Below, in pieces: positions 37,368 through 48,028 of a stretch of DNA of 64,000 nucleotides. This DNA is from Cocos nucifera. Taxonomy: Eukaryota > Streptophyta > Magnoliopsida > Arecales > Arecaceae. Within the stretch, counting starts at the first letter, position 1. Every line of letters begins with the position of its first letter. The stretch spans positions 469,089 to 533,088 of the forward strand of contig QRFJ01000007.1 of NCBI GenBank assembly GCA_006176705.1. Direction: 5' to 3'. Below the pieces are notes generated by a model. That model was not told the DNA's origin. It made no database searches and worked only from the letters and a program-made list of their open reading frames with translations. The translations under genes were made by a program, and so were the position numbers.

Positions 37368-37673
37368 TTATTTATTTCTGGTTCTAGGACCAGTAGTTCT
37401 GGGGATCGACTCGGCTCTCTCAAATTGTTTCTCATTATTAAGAAAAGGTAACAAAGATAAAATACGAGCTTGTTTTATAGCAATAGTAATTAATCGTTGT
37501 TGTTTCAAGGTCAATTTATTCACCCGTCTAGATAATATTTTTCCTTGTTCACTAATAAATCGACTAATTAAACTCATGTTTCTATAATCGATTTGATCCC
37601 CCGATCCAATTGGGGACAAACGCCTACGAAAGGATCGCTTGTATTTACGAAAAGGTTGCTTGGATTTATCCAT
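37368..37673 (-). CDS. rps18: rps18 of plastid origin, intact frame in nuclear DNA
   Basis: A complete 101-codon frame, [20 protein letters not shown], then [40 protein letters not shown] and [12 protein letters not shown], ending PRTRNK. This is plastid ribosomal protein S18, part of the small subunit of chloroplast ribosomes. The length is that of non-grass angiosperms; grasses carry an N-terminal repeat extension. No transit peptide or nuclear promoter is visible, so expression from the nucleus is unlikely. The intact frame next to a decayed rpl20 could mean separate transfer times, chance, or a mis-joined plastid read near the gap. Confidence 0.85.
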   Translation of the reverse strand: MDKSKQPFRKYKRSFRRRLSPIGSGDQIDYRNMSLISRFISEQGKILSRRVNKLTLKQQRLITIAIKQARILSLLPFLNNEKQFERAESIPRTTGPRTRNK

Positions 37674-37869
37674 GGTTTATTCCTTATCTCTAAAATTCTA
37701 TTTCTTTATTCATTTCAGATCTGACCGAAATAGGCTTTGATTCGCATCATTTATATTATACAACTCATATATAATACATATCATATGTATGTATATATAT
37801 ATGAAAATGAAATCGGGTTTGATTTGTATTGTATATATTATGTATATTATATATGTTATATTTATGGTA

Positions 37870-38290
37870 AGTCGATCCACTAAGATCACCGCTTCAATTC
37901 CGTATGCTAGATTGAATGGTGACTCTCCTGTTGGAACGCGAGGAGTTGTCCGATATATTCATAGGACCGAATGCAATTCTTCTATCTATAGGCCTTTTGC
38001 TTCATTCAGTCGAGTCTTGAGTCCGTAAAGGATTGTCTGATTCGTGACTTCCACTTCACCATTCGATTGAGAATGGTCGACAGAAGTAAGTTTGTGCATA
38101 ATATGAAATTTCATATAAAATTTTCTAAAATTTTGATTATCAAACTGCCGACCATTGTCGATGATTATAGTATATGGTAATCCGAATCTATATATAATTA
38201 ACTTTTGAATGAAATATTTTATCTTACTCTTCATGATCTATGCTAAGGGTTCTTACTTTACCCATTTGGTGAAGTAATCTATGGCAACCA
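37870..38290 (-). pseudogene. Gypsy integrase core remnant
   Basis: The - strand shows IDYFTKWV near 38284 (first catalytic Asp), then after a shift IIIDNGRQFDNQNF (second Asp), HSQSNGEVEVTNQ (catalytic Glu) and the WAYRTTPR-type region with VPTxESPFNLAYG. A stop follows YFTKWVK. The order and motifs are those of the rve integrase domain. Confidence 0.8.
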
Positions 38291-39765
38291 CCAAAATTTT
38301 TTTTGACCAGATGCTGGGGGAAATAGGCCAAGAACATCTATCCCCCATTATGCGAATGGCTATGGTGCTACGATGGATGTCAGATGACTGGTCGATTAGT
38401 GCTGAATGTTAGTATACTTTTGACATGGTTCACACCTCTAAATGAGTTCAGCTACATCTTTTTTCATGATGGGCCAGTGGTATCCCTATCGTAGAATCTT
38501 GTAGGCCAGTGACTTGCTCCCTAAGTAATTTTTATAATTTTTTTCATGAACTTCTTGAAGAGCGTAGTCTACATCAGTTGGTCCTAAGCATTTGAGTAGA
38601 GGTAAGAAAAATGATCTTTTATAGAGCTGTCCGTTTATCAAGACATATTATGAAGCTGTCCACCTTAAGCATTTGGCTTTCGAAGAATCTCCGAACAAGA
38701 TTTCATCAGTCAAATATTAGATAATTGGATCCATCCAACTTGGTTCATCATTTATTTACAGCACTTCGTCGATCTTATCGATACTCGGCTGTTCAAGATA
38801 TTCGATGTAAGTTTAGTCGAGAAGGTTGGAAGAAGTAGTTGCGAGTCGAAAGAGTACATCGACTAAACCATTTTTCATTCTTAGAATGTAAGAGATCTCA
38901 AAGTACTCAAAAGTCGATATGAGATCTTTCACTTTCTAAAGGTATTTTACTATAGTTGGGTCTCGGGCTTTATACTCATCTTTAACTTGCCCAGTGATTA
39001 GCTATGAGTCGATAAAGACCTTCAGGTTATTTATATCGAGCTTCTTGGCAATTTTCAAGCCGGCTAACAATGCTTCATATTCGACTTGATTATTTGATGC
39101 TTTAAAATTAAAGTGAATGATATATTCGGTGACAGTTCCTTCGGAGTTGGTGAGGATGAGGTTGGCTCTACTTCCATGGGCATTAGATGCTTTGTCAACA
39201 TGAAGTATTCATATCGAGTCTGATTTGACTTCAGGATTTATAGCCTATCTTGACTCATTATTGGATTCATGCTTCAGTTTGTCGCCTGGTACCGTACATT
39301 CGACAATAAAATTAACCAATACTTGAGCCTTCATTGATGATCTTGGACGATATTGATTGTTAAACTCACTAAGTTTGATCATCCATTTTGCCATTCAGTC
39401 GGAGGTATCTAGTTGATATAGGACCGTCTTCAATGGTTGATCGATTAAAAAAATTATCGAATGAGCTTGAAAGTATGGTCAGAGTCATTGTGTTGATATG
39501 ATCAAGGTATAAACCATTTTCTCTACTTTCAAGTATCTTGTTTCGATGTTATGAAGCATCTTACTGGTATAGTAAATGAGTCATTGGATTCGATTCTCAT
39601 TTTCTCTGACAAGAATTGAGCTGGCCATCTCTATCGATGTGGTCATGTAAAGATACAATATTTTCTCTACTTTCAATTTTGTAATAATGGAAGAGACATC
39701 AGATACTTCTTCAAATCTTTGAAGGACCATCAGCATTCATCCGACCATGAGAAATTTTTTGTTTA

Positions 39766-40400
39766 TCATAGAATTTTGAAAAAAGGCAGACACCTTTCAG
39801 CTGACTTCGAGATGAATCGACTAAGTATGGTAATTCTTTCATTCAGTTGTATCTTCTTTTTAGAACTCGGATGCTTCATATCGATAATAGCTTTGATCGT
39901 CTCTGAGTTGGCCTCGATCTTCCATTGTGATGCGAGAAATTCGAAAAAATTTTCAGCAGTTACGCCAAAAGCACACTTGATCGAATTTAACTTCATCTAA
40001 TATCATCGAAGTGTATCAAAGGCTTCTTCTAAATCCCAGATATGGTCATGAGCCGTGGTGTTTTTTTTCGATATAGACTTTCATATTATGGCTAATCTAT
40101 TATTTGAATATCGTGTTGACTAACCATTGATAAGTTGCTTCGATAATTTTTAAACTAAATGACATCACTTTATAATAGTAAATACTTTTGTCAGTTATGA
40201 AGGTGGTGTGTTCTTCATCTTTCGGTGCTATTCAAATCTGATTGTATCCTGCAAAGGCATCTATGAAGCTCAAAAGTTGGTGTCTCGATGTTGCATTGAC
40301 TAATTAATTAATTTTTGGCAAAGAAAAGCTATTCTTTGAATATGCTTCATTTAAGTTGATATAATCGATGCAGATTCATCATTTTTTATTTGCTTTTCTT
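39766..40400 (-). pseudogene. Gypsy reverse transcriptase / RNase H remnant
   Basis: The - strand reads RICIDYINLNEA, IDAFAGYNQI, DEEHTTFITDKSIYYYKVM and MKCAFGV-like KCAFGVTAENFF, ending SRFISKSAERCLPFF, the usual RT to RNase H join. The active site expected as VYVDD reads VYIEK near 40055-40085, so both catalytic Asp are lost. Confidence 0.8.
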
Positions 40401-41125
40401 ACCATTATGTCGTTAACAAGCCAATCGAGATAGTTGGTTTCTCTAATAAAGTTAGCGGCGAGGAGCTTATCCACTTCTTCATCAATGATCTTCTATCTTT
40501 TTGAGGCAAAAGGCTTTTTCTTTTATCTCACTGGCTTGACCTTTGGATCAATATTTAGTCGATGAGTTATTACTTTCGAAAAAAATTCTAATATGTCGGT
40601 TACTGACTAAGCAAAGATATAAATGTTTACCTTTAGCAAGTCTATCAATTGGCTTTGTTCTAGATCAAACAGCCATGATTTGATTGAAATAGTTTCATAA
40701 GGTCATCTTCTTTTAATGAGATCGATACTAGTTGTTCTATCGGTTCACCTCTTTCTTCATTTTTTTTTGATCGAGTTTGTCGATAGTCAGGGGTTTTCAG
40801 GCTTAGCGCCTTCAACAGAAATCATGAAGTAGCATTGGGCTAGCTATTGGTCCCCATGCATTTCACCAATTTCTTCTCGGATTGGGAATCGGACAAGTAG
40901 ATGATAAGTCAATACTACCACTCTCAGAGCATTGAGTGCGGGTCATCCAAGTATGGTATTATATGCTGAAAGAATCTAAACAACCATGAATATAATGAAA
41001 ATGATACTTTATCGTAGTTCAGTTCCTATAGTTAGAGGAAGAGTGATCTCTTCTTCCACGTTGACTGCATCTCTAGTGAAATTGACTAAGGGCATAGAAT
41101 CTCTCTCAAGTCGATCAATCGATAG

Positions 41126-41350
41126 TCATATTTGGAAGAAAATCAAGTAAAATAAAACATCAATCAAACTTTCATTATCTATAAAGATTCTTCTTACATT
41201 ATAATTTACTATCATTGCAGAGACAATGATAGCATCATTATGAAAAATTTGTATTATCCATATATCATCATCCAAAAAAGAAATTATATCATCATGTTGT
41301 TGCTTTTTTGTTAATTCTTCTTCGAAAGTTGCCCCCCAACCTCTCAATCA
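41126..41350 (-). pseudogene. Gypsy aspartic protease remnant
   Basis: The - strand frame reads DDIISFLDDDIWIIQIFHND, then VNYNVRRIFIDNESLIDVLF. This is the plant Gypsy protease entry, with the catalytic DNGSS-type motif changed to DNES. Confidence 0.75.
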
Positions 41351-41507
41351 TCTAGAGATCATATTAATGACTCATGCTATCGATCGATTGTTGTGTGCTT
41401 CCTTAGGTTGGTGTTGAGGTTCTCAATCGTCAGGAGGCTGAGTCAGAGGGTCTTATCGATATTTGCTGAGAAAGCCTTAGCAAATCAGGATCTCAATCTC
41501 GTCCTTA

Positions 41508-41512
41508 AGTTG
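41508..41512. repeat. Target-site duplication, left copy (AGTTG)
   Basis: AGTTG directly precedes the LTR end at 41513 and is repeated at 48024-48028 directly after the other LTR. The 5-base length is standard for Gypsy integration. Confidence 0.9.
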
Positions 41513-42560
41513 TGTTGGTGCAGAATCTGATCATTGTTGGAATCAGCTGGAGTGGAGGTCGATGGGTCGCCGTCGGAGACCTGCAAAATAAAATCTCATC
41601 CGGAGTCGGTGGGAGGTGGCTCCGATAGGATCCTCCGATGATTAAGTCAGCTCTGACCAATAGATATGGAGTGCTCTGAAATGAGTTCGACAGAGTTTAG
41701 AGAAGAAGAGAAAAGCTTAGAGCTTATAGCTTATCTGGAGGGTCCTTTTTATAGGTGGAGCTTGATTGATGGTGACGGCCATATCATCCGATCGTGGGCT
41801 GTTCGGGGCCACATGGAGTTCGATATGGAGAGGAAGGCATCGTCAAACGGATAGTGATAGCTATACTGATGGGTCATGGGCCGCATGGGGCTGGTTACGG
41901 AGAGAGTGGTGTCGTCAGTAGCGATGGCCATGTCGTTCGATCGCATCGTCTATGACAGACTGATGGTGATCATTCATCCAGATTTAATAGTCATGGCTTT
42001 GAGAAAGCAGGCATTGATCGGTCGACTTTAGTATGTATCAATTTCAAAGAAGTTCGGACTCCTAGAGGAGTTCAACCGAGGGAAAGCTCAGAAGGAGTTT
42101 GGCTCTCGTAGGTGTCTGGCTGGAAGAGCACGGCTAAGGCTCAGTCATTGGGGAGTTTAAAAAAAGCTCGACCGTTGAGAAGTTCGATCGATCGAAGGAG
42201 ATCTCTGAGAGAAGCCCGACTGGAGGAGTTCGGCTAAGGCCCGATCGTTGGGAGTTCGAAAGAGCTCGGCCGCTGAGTTCGATCGGCTGAAGGAGTTCAG
42301 CTAAGGCCCGACCGTTGAAAATCCGAAGGGGCTCGATCGTTGAGAGTCCGAAGGAGCTCGATCGCTGAGAAGTTTGATCGACTGAAGGAGTTCGACTAAG
42401 GCCCGACCGTTGGGAATCCGAAGGAGCTCGACCGCTGAGGAGTTCGGTCGGCTGAAGGAGTTCGGCTAAGACTCGTCTGCTGAAGCTCTTTCGTGGCTAT
42501 CAATTACGTTAAGCTGAGCATCGAATTGAACTTTGGTAGGAGCGGGGTTTATGTCCAATA
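41513..42560 (-). repeat. 3' LTR of nested element
   Basis: On the - strand it begins TATTGGACATAAACC at 42560 and ends CTGCACCAACA at 41513, 1048 bases. It has internal short repeats of GAGCTCGACCGCTGAGGAGTT type. A purine-rich tract lies just inside at 42561-42580. Confidence 0.9.
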
Positions 42561-42689
42561 ATAGTCCTCCCACTCTCGAGTTCGAAACTCGAAGGAAGAA
42601 AGTGCAGAAAAGACGACCGCTGAAGTCCTCTTCTGAGCTCCGTGCTGGTTCAGGTTGAAGCTCAGGGAAGATCTTATCTCCAGCCAAAG

Positions 42690-43400
42690 TTGATATTGAA
42701 GTTGAAGTTCGGGAGAGATCTCATCTTCTGTCGAGGTTGAAGTAGATCTCGCCTCCTACGATCGAGGTCGGAGGTTGAGTTTCTCGAGGGCGATATTGTC
42801 ACCAGCGATCGGGACTGACTCAAGGGAGATCTCCTCTCCTACAGCCAAGATCAATTCAAAAGAGATCTCATCTCTGATCGAGATTGATGCGGTCGCTCGG
42901 AAGAGATCCTATCTTTGGTCGAGGTTATCTAGGTCGCTCGAAAGAGATCTCATCTCTGATCGAGGCTAACGCGGTCGCTCGAGAGAGATCTCATCTCTAG
43001 CTGAGGTTGTCTTCAATCATATCTCTGATCGAGGTTATCTCGGTCGCTCGGAAGAGATCTCATCTCTAACCGAGGTTATCTCGGTTGCTCGAGAGAGATC
43101 TCATCTCTGACCGAGGTTGATGCAGTCGCTCGGAAGAGATTTTATCTCTAGCCAAGGTTGTCTCCGATCTTATCTCTGACCGAGGTTGTCTTCGATCTTA
43201 TTTCTGATCGAGATTGTCTCAATCGCTCGAAAGAGATCTTATCTTTGGCCAAGATCGCTGTGGACCTTCAGAGGATATCTTATCTCCTGCAGTCGAGGTT
43301 GCCTCAGAGGAGATCTTATCTTCTACGATCGAGGTTGATGCAGACGCTCGGGGGAGATCTTATCTTCAACCGAGGTTGATGAAGATCCTATCTCCTATAG
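42690..43400 (-). repeat. Palindromic array, units about 41 bp, distal block
   Basis: The core GAGATCTTATCTC or GAGATCTCATCTC alternates with GATCGAGGTT and GTCGCTCG. It is the inverse of the core in the array at 1870-4150, as expected for opposite orientation. Confidence 0.9.
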
Positions 43401-43410
43401 ACTTCGGAGC

Positions 43411-44625
43411 TTGGACTTAGATTTTGCTCGTGTTAGGATGGGTTCTCCTCCTATTCCTAATGGGCTGTGGGGGCACATAAGGACCACTGTAAGGATCTCT
43501 CCCCCATCTTGTCTAAGGTGAATGAGGCCTTCGACTTTGCTCGCGTTAGGATGAGGTTCTTCTCCTATTCCTAATGGGCTGTGGGGGCATATACGGACCA
43601 TCATCCGGACCTCTCTTTCCATCTCATCTAAGGTGAAAGAGGCCTTCGACTTTGCTCGTGTTAGGATGAGGTTCTCCTCCTATTTCTAACAGACTGTAGG
43701 GGCACATACGGACCATCGTCCGAGCCTCTCCTCCCATCTCGTCTAAAGTGAACAAGACCTTCGACTTTGCTCGCGTTAGGACGAGGTTCTCCTCCTATTT
43801 CTAATGGGCTGTGGGGGCATATGCGGACCATCGTCTGGGCCTCTCCCTCCATCTCGTCTAAAGTAAATAAAGGCCTTCGACTTTGCTCACGTTAGGATAA
43901 GGTTCTTCTCCTATTTCTAACGGGCTGTGGGGGGCACATGCGAACCGTCGTCTGAGCCTCTCCCTCCATATCGTTTAAGATGAACGAGGTCTTCGACTTT
44001 GCTCGCATTAGGATGAGGTTCTCCTCATGTTCCTAACGGACTGTGGGGGGCACATGCGGACCATCGTCCGGACCTCTCTCCTCGTCTCATCTAAAGTGAA
44101 CGAAGCCTTCGACTTTGCTCACGTTAGGATGAGGTTCTTCTCCTATTCCTAACGAACTATGGGGGCACATGCGGACCGTCGTTCGAGTCTCTCCCCCATC
44201 TCGTCTAAAGTGAATGAGGCCTTCGACTTTGCTCACGTTAGGATGAGGTTTTCCTTCTATTCCTAATGAACCGTGGGGGAACATGCGGACCGTCATCCGA
44301 ACCTCTTTCCCCATCTCGTCTAAGGTGAACGAGAGCTTCGACTTTGCTCGCATTAGGATGAGGTTCTCCTCCTATTTCTAACGGGCTATGGGGGCACATG
44401 GAGACCGTCGTCCGGGCTCTTCTTCCATCTCATCTAAGGTGAACGGAGCCTTCGACTTTACTCACGTTAGGATGAGGTTCTCTTCCTATTCCTAACGGAC
44501 TATGGAGGCAAATGCGGATCATCGTTCGGGTCTCTCTCTCCATCTCGTCTAAGATAAACGAGGCCTTCGATTTTGCTCACATTAGGATGAAGTTCTCCTC
44601 CTATTTCTAACAGACTATGGAGGAG
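43411..44625 (-). repeat. 115-bp tandem array, about 10-11 copies
   Basis: The phrase TTAGGATGAGGTTCTCCTCC recurs near 43431, 43546, 43661, 43776, 43892, 44009, 44124, 44239, 44353, 44467 and 44582, an almost constant 115-base step. Each unit also holds ACTTTGCTCGC and GGGCTGTGGGGGCACAT. It lies inside the 41-bp array, splitting it. This repeat was not seen in the element at 1-5175. Confidence 0.92.
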
Positions 44626-44639
44626 GTTTTTCGAAGCTC

Positions 44640-45330
44640 GAGAGAGTTCTTATCTCCGATCGAGGTTGGCTCGATCGCTCGAAAGAGATCTTATCTCTAG
44701 CTGAGATTGGCTCGATCGCTCGGAAGAGATCTTATCTCTGGTCGAGGTTGTCGCGGTCGTTCAGAAGAAATCTTATCTCTGACCGAGGTTGGCTCGATCA
44801 CTCGGGAGAGATCTTATCTCTGATCGAGGTTGACATGGTCGCTCGGAAGAGATCTTATCTCTGTTGAGGTTATCTCGATCACTCGAAAGAGATCTTATCT
44901 CTAGTCGAAGTTGACATGATCGCTCAGGAGAGATCTTATCTCTAGCCGAGGTTGTCTCGGTCGCTCGAAAGAGATCTCATCTCTAGCCAAGGTTATCTCG
45001 ATCGTTCAAGAGAGATCTTATCTCTAGCCAAGATTGTTGCGGTCGCTCGAGAGAGATCTTATCTCGAGTCAAGGTTGACGCGGTCGCTCGGAAGAGATGT
45101 TATCTCTAGCCGAGCTTATCGCAGTCGCTCAGGAGAGATCTCATCTCTAGCCAAGATTGACGCGGTCGCTCAGAAGAGATCTTATCTCTGATCGAGGTTG
45201 ACTCGATCACTCGGAAGAGATCTTATCTCTGATCGAGGTTGTCTCAGTCACTCGAAAGAGATCTTATCTCTAGCTGAGATTGACGCGGTCGCTCGAAAGA
45301 GATCTTATCTCTGGCCGAGGTTGAAGGTCA
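44640..45330 (-). repeat. Palindromic array, units about 41-42 bp, proximal block
   Basis: Same unit as 42690-43400 (AAGAGATCTTATCTCT, GAGGTTG, CGGTCGCTCG), about 16 copies, on the other side of the 115-bp array. Confidence 0.9.
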
Positions 45331-45724
45331 TTGACCTACTCATGTTAGAATGAGGTTCTCCTTCTATTCTTAACACAGCAATTATTGACTGCTTATTCCC
45401 TGTCATCACATAGTTTTTGCACTCAGAAATAATATTATTGAAATGAAAAAATTTTAATGAAGAAAAGTTACGGACAGCACATCCCCATTTCAGGGTCGTG
45501 GGGGCATTGTTCCTCCGAGTTTCTTCGGGCAGTAAGTCCCGAGCCGGATGATCTTTTCTATCTCAAGCTGGCCTTCTCAATTTGGAGCAAGCTTCTTTTG
45601 ACTTTGATGCTGGGAGATGATGAATCGTCGATGTATCAAGCTCCTCCCAGGGGTAATATTGATGATGCCGTGAGGCGGCCAACCTCCTTATCGTTTCTGA
45701 TTACGACAGCACCCTTGGTCGATC

Positions 45725-45870
45725 TTCTCCTGCTTCAGGCTGGCGTCGAAGGAATTTATCCAACCGTCCCTTTCTGATGAGCTCCTTAATTTTATCTCGA
45801 AGCTGAATGCATTCCTCAGCATCATGATCATGATCGCGATGGTAGAGACAGTACTTGCTTCGATCATACT
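45725..45870 (-). pseudogene. gag C-terminal remnant in nested element
   Basis: The - strand keeps the Cys-His block (HRDHDHDAEECIQLRDKIKE-like) followed by LIRKGRLDKFL-type text, as at 1402-1560. Nothing downstream resembles protease. Confidence 0.65.
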
Positions 45871-45959
45871 TATTTAGAGAAGATCGTAATTCTTCTGATC
45901 TTGACAGTTGATTCTTAACTTTTGTGAGAATTTGAGTTCGAAGAGTATTGAGGGGGGCA

Positions 45960-46480
45960 TAGTCGCGGAACCTTTCGGGAGGAGGACTTCTTCATGCCCT
46001 TCTATCGGGGCTTCCTTGGTGGCGAGCTCGAGGAGTTCGGGCCTTGCTTGCATTGGAGAGGTCGTGAGTGCGGCCAAACTTTATTCCATCTTCCTGTAAA
46101 ATCTTCTGCGGGAGAACTTCATGCCCCTTTGTCGGGGCTTCCTCGATGACGAGCTTCGAGGGAAAGTTCGGCCTCGCCTACGCTGGGGTGGTCGTGAGCG
46201 TGGTCGAACTTCATTCCACCTCTTGTGAAATCTTTGTCGGAGCTTCTTTGATGGCGAGCTCGAGGGGGAGTTCAACCTCGCTTGTGCTGGGGTGGTCGTG
46301 AGTACGGCCGAACTTCATTCCATCTCTTGTAAAATCTTCGGTGGAAGAACTTCATATCCCTTTGTCGGAGCTTCCTCGATGATGAACTTTGAGGGAGAGT
46401 TCGACCTCGCTTGCACTGGAGAGGTCGTGAATGGGGCCGAGCTTCATTCCGTCCTCCTGTGAAGCCTTCTAGGGAGAACT
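45960..46480 (-). repeat. About 130-bp repeats replacing gag core, about 4 copies
   Basis: ACTTCATTCCATC or close forms recur near 46077, 46206, 46309 and 46441, with GGAGCTTCCTCGATG and GGGGTGGTCGTGAG between. They lie between the gag start and gag end remnants, like 780-1330. Confidence 0.75.
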
Positions 46481-46639
46481 TCTACTCTATTTTTTTTTCC
46501 TAAGGGTAATTGGTATGCTAGGTCAAATACTTTTCCTTAAGGTCGGCTCCTGGCATCCTCATGGCGGATTTGCTGGCAAAGTCTCCGTCGGAAGCTATCA
46601 CACGATCTGTATCATTTTGATGAGGTCGCGAACCTGCTA

Positions 46640-46800
46640 GGCCAGCAGATTGAACTGCTCCACATCTACGGTGGCTTCAGATGGAACCTGAGCTGCTAGG
46701 AGCTGAAATGGGAGCAGATGGATCTGACACAGAGGCCGCTGATCGCCAAGTCGAAGCTCTCCTGGGAGGCTCTTCGAAAAAGAACTCTGGAGAGAAAGGA
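46640..46800 (-). pseudogene. gag N-terminal remnant in nested element
   Basis: The - strand encodes VDVEQFNLLA and an upstream Arg/Ser-rich start comparable to 547-745. Frames are broken. Confidence 0.6.
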
Positions 46801-46903
46801 GGAAGATCTCTGGAGAGAGATCGTCACTGAGCACTTCTTTAAGAACAAAGGGGCCTTAAAAATGCCTCAAGAACAGAGACGATATTTCTTCTAGCGTCAA
46901 ATC

Positions 46904-48023
46904 TGTTGGTGCAGAATCTGATCATCGTTGGAATCAGCTGGAGTAAAGACCGACGAGGTCGCCGTCGGAGATCTGCAAAATAAAGTTTCATCCAAAGTCG
47001 ATGGGGGGTAGCTCCGGAAGGACCCTCCGACGATCAAGTCAGCTCTGGCCAATGGATATGGAGTGCTCTGGAATGAGTTCGATAGAGTTTAGAGAAGAAG
47101 AGGAGAGCTTAGAGCTTATAGCTTATCTGGAGGGTTCTTTTTATAGGCAGAGCTTGATTGATGGTGATGACCATATCGTCCGACCGTGGGTCGTTCGGAG
47201 CCGCATGGAGTTAAATATGAAGAGGAAGGCATCGTCAGGCGGATAGTGACAGCCATACTGATAGGTCGTGGGCCGCATGGAGCTGGTTATGGAGAGAGTG
47301 GTGTCGCCAGTAGCGGTGGCCATGTTGTCGATCACGTCGCCTATGGCAGACTGATGTGATCGTTCATCTAGATTTAATAGCCGTAGCTCTGAGAAAGTAG
47401 GCATTGATCAGTGGACTTTGGTATGTATCAATTTTAGAGAAGTTCGGACTCCTAGAGGAGTTCGATCGAGGGAAAGCTCGAAAGGAGTTCAGCTCTCGTA
47501 GGCATCTGGCTGGAAGAGCGCGGCTAAGGCTCAGTCGCTGGAAAGTTCGAAAAAAGCTCGATCGCTGAGAAGTCTGACCGACCGAAGGGGATGTCTGAGA
47601 GGAGTCCGGTTGGAGGAGTTTGGCTAAGGTCCGGCTGTTGGAAATTCGAAGGAGCTCGACCGTTGAGAAGTTCGATCAGCTGAAGGAGTTCGGCTAAGGC
47701 CCGATCGCTGAGAATCCGAAGGGGCTCGATCATTGAGAGTTCAAAGGAGCTCGATCGTTGAGGAGTTTGGCCGGCTGAAGGAGTTCGACTAAGGCCCGAT
47801 CATAGGAAATTCGAAGGAGCTCGACCGCTGAGGAGTTCGATCGGTTGAAGGAGTTTGGCTAAGGCCCGACTGCTGAAAATCCGAAGGAGCTCGACCACTG
47901 AGAAGTTCGGCCGGCTGAAGGAGTTCGACTAAGATCCATCCGCTAAAGCTCTTCCGTGGCTACTAGTTGCGTTAAGCTGAGCATCAAATTGGACTTCGGT
48001 AGGAGCGGAATTTATCCCCAATA
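46904..48023 (-). repeat. 5' LTR of nested element
   Basis: On the - strand it begins TATTGGGGATAAATTCC at 48023 and ends CTGCACCAACA at 46904, 1120 bases, followed by a decayed primer site (GATTTGACGCTAGAAG). It is very similar to 41513-42560 but not identical, so insertion is not recent. Confidence 0.9.
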
Positions 48024-48028
48024 AGTTG
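48024..48028. repeat. Target-site duplication, right copy (AGTTG)
   Basis: It is identical to 41508-41512. On the - strand it falls in the gag frame of the interrupted element. Confidence 0.9.

Larger units (their letters stand above)
35344..37780. other. Nuclear plastid DNA (NUPT), mosaic
   Basis: Plastid sequence carries a ycf4 start (- strand), spacer, rpl20 (+) and rps18 (-). The convergent rps18/rpl20 arrangement is that of the plastid genome, but ycf4 normally lies many kilobases away, so two plastid pieces are joined. An N gap and a G-rich block separate rpl20 from rps18. The exact source of 35463-36117 was not assigned. The right limit, where Gypsy integrase begins, is approximate. 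Confidence 0.8.
41513..48023 (-). mobile_element. Nested non-autonomous Gypsy-type element with internal tandem arrays
   Basis: Complete 6.5 kb element on the - strand: 5' LTR 46904-48023, interior 42561-46903, 3' LTR 41513-42560, flanked by AGTTG on both sides. The interior has gag start and gag end remnants but no pol; about two thirds is tandem repeat of three kinds. It belongs to the family of the element at 1-5175. Confidence 0.9.

Noticed and set aside
37368..37673. Treating rps18 as a working nuclear gene
   Set aside because: No transit peptide, no nuclear promoter and decayed plastid neighbours; an intact short frame can survive by chance.
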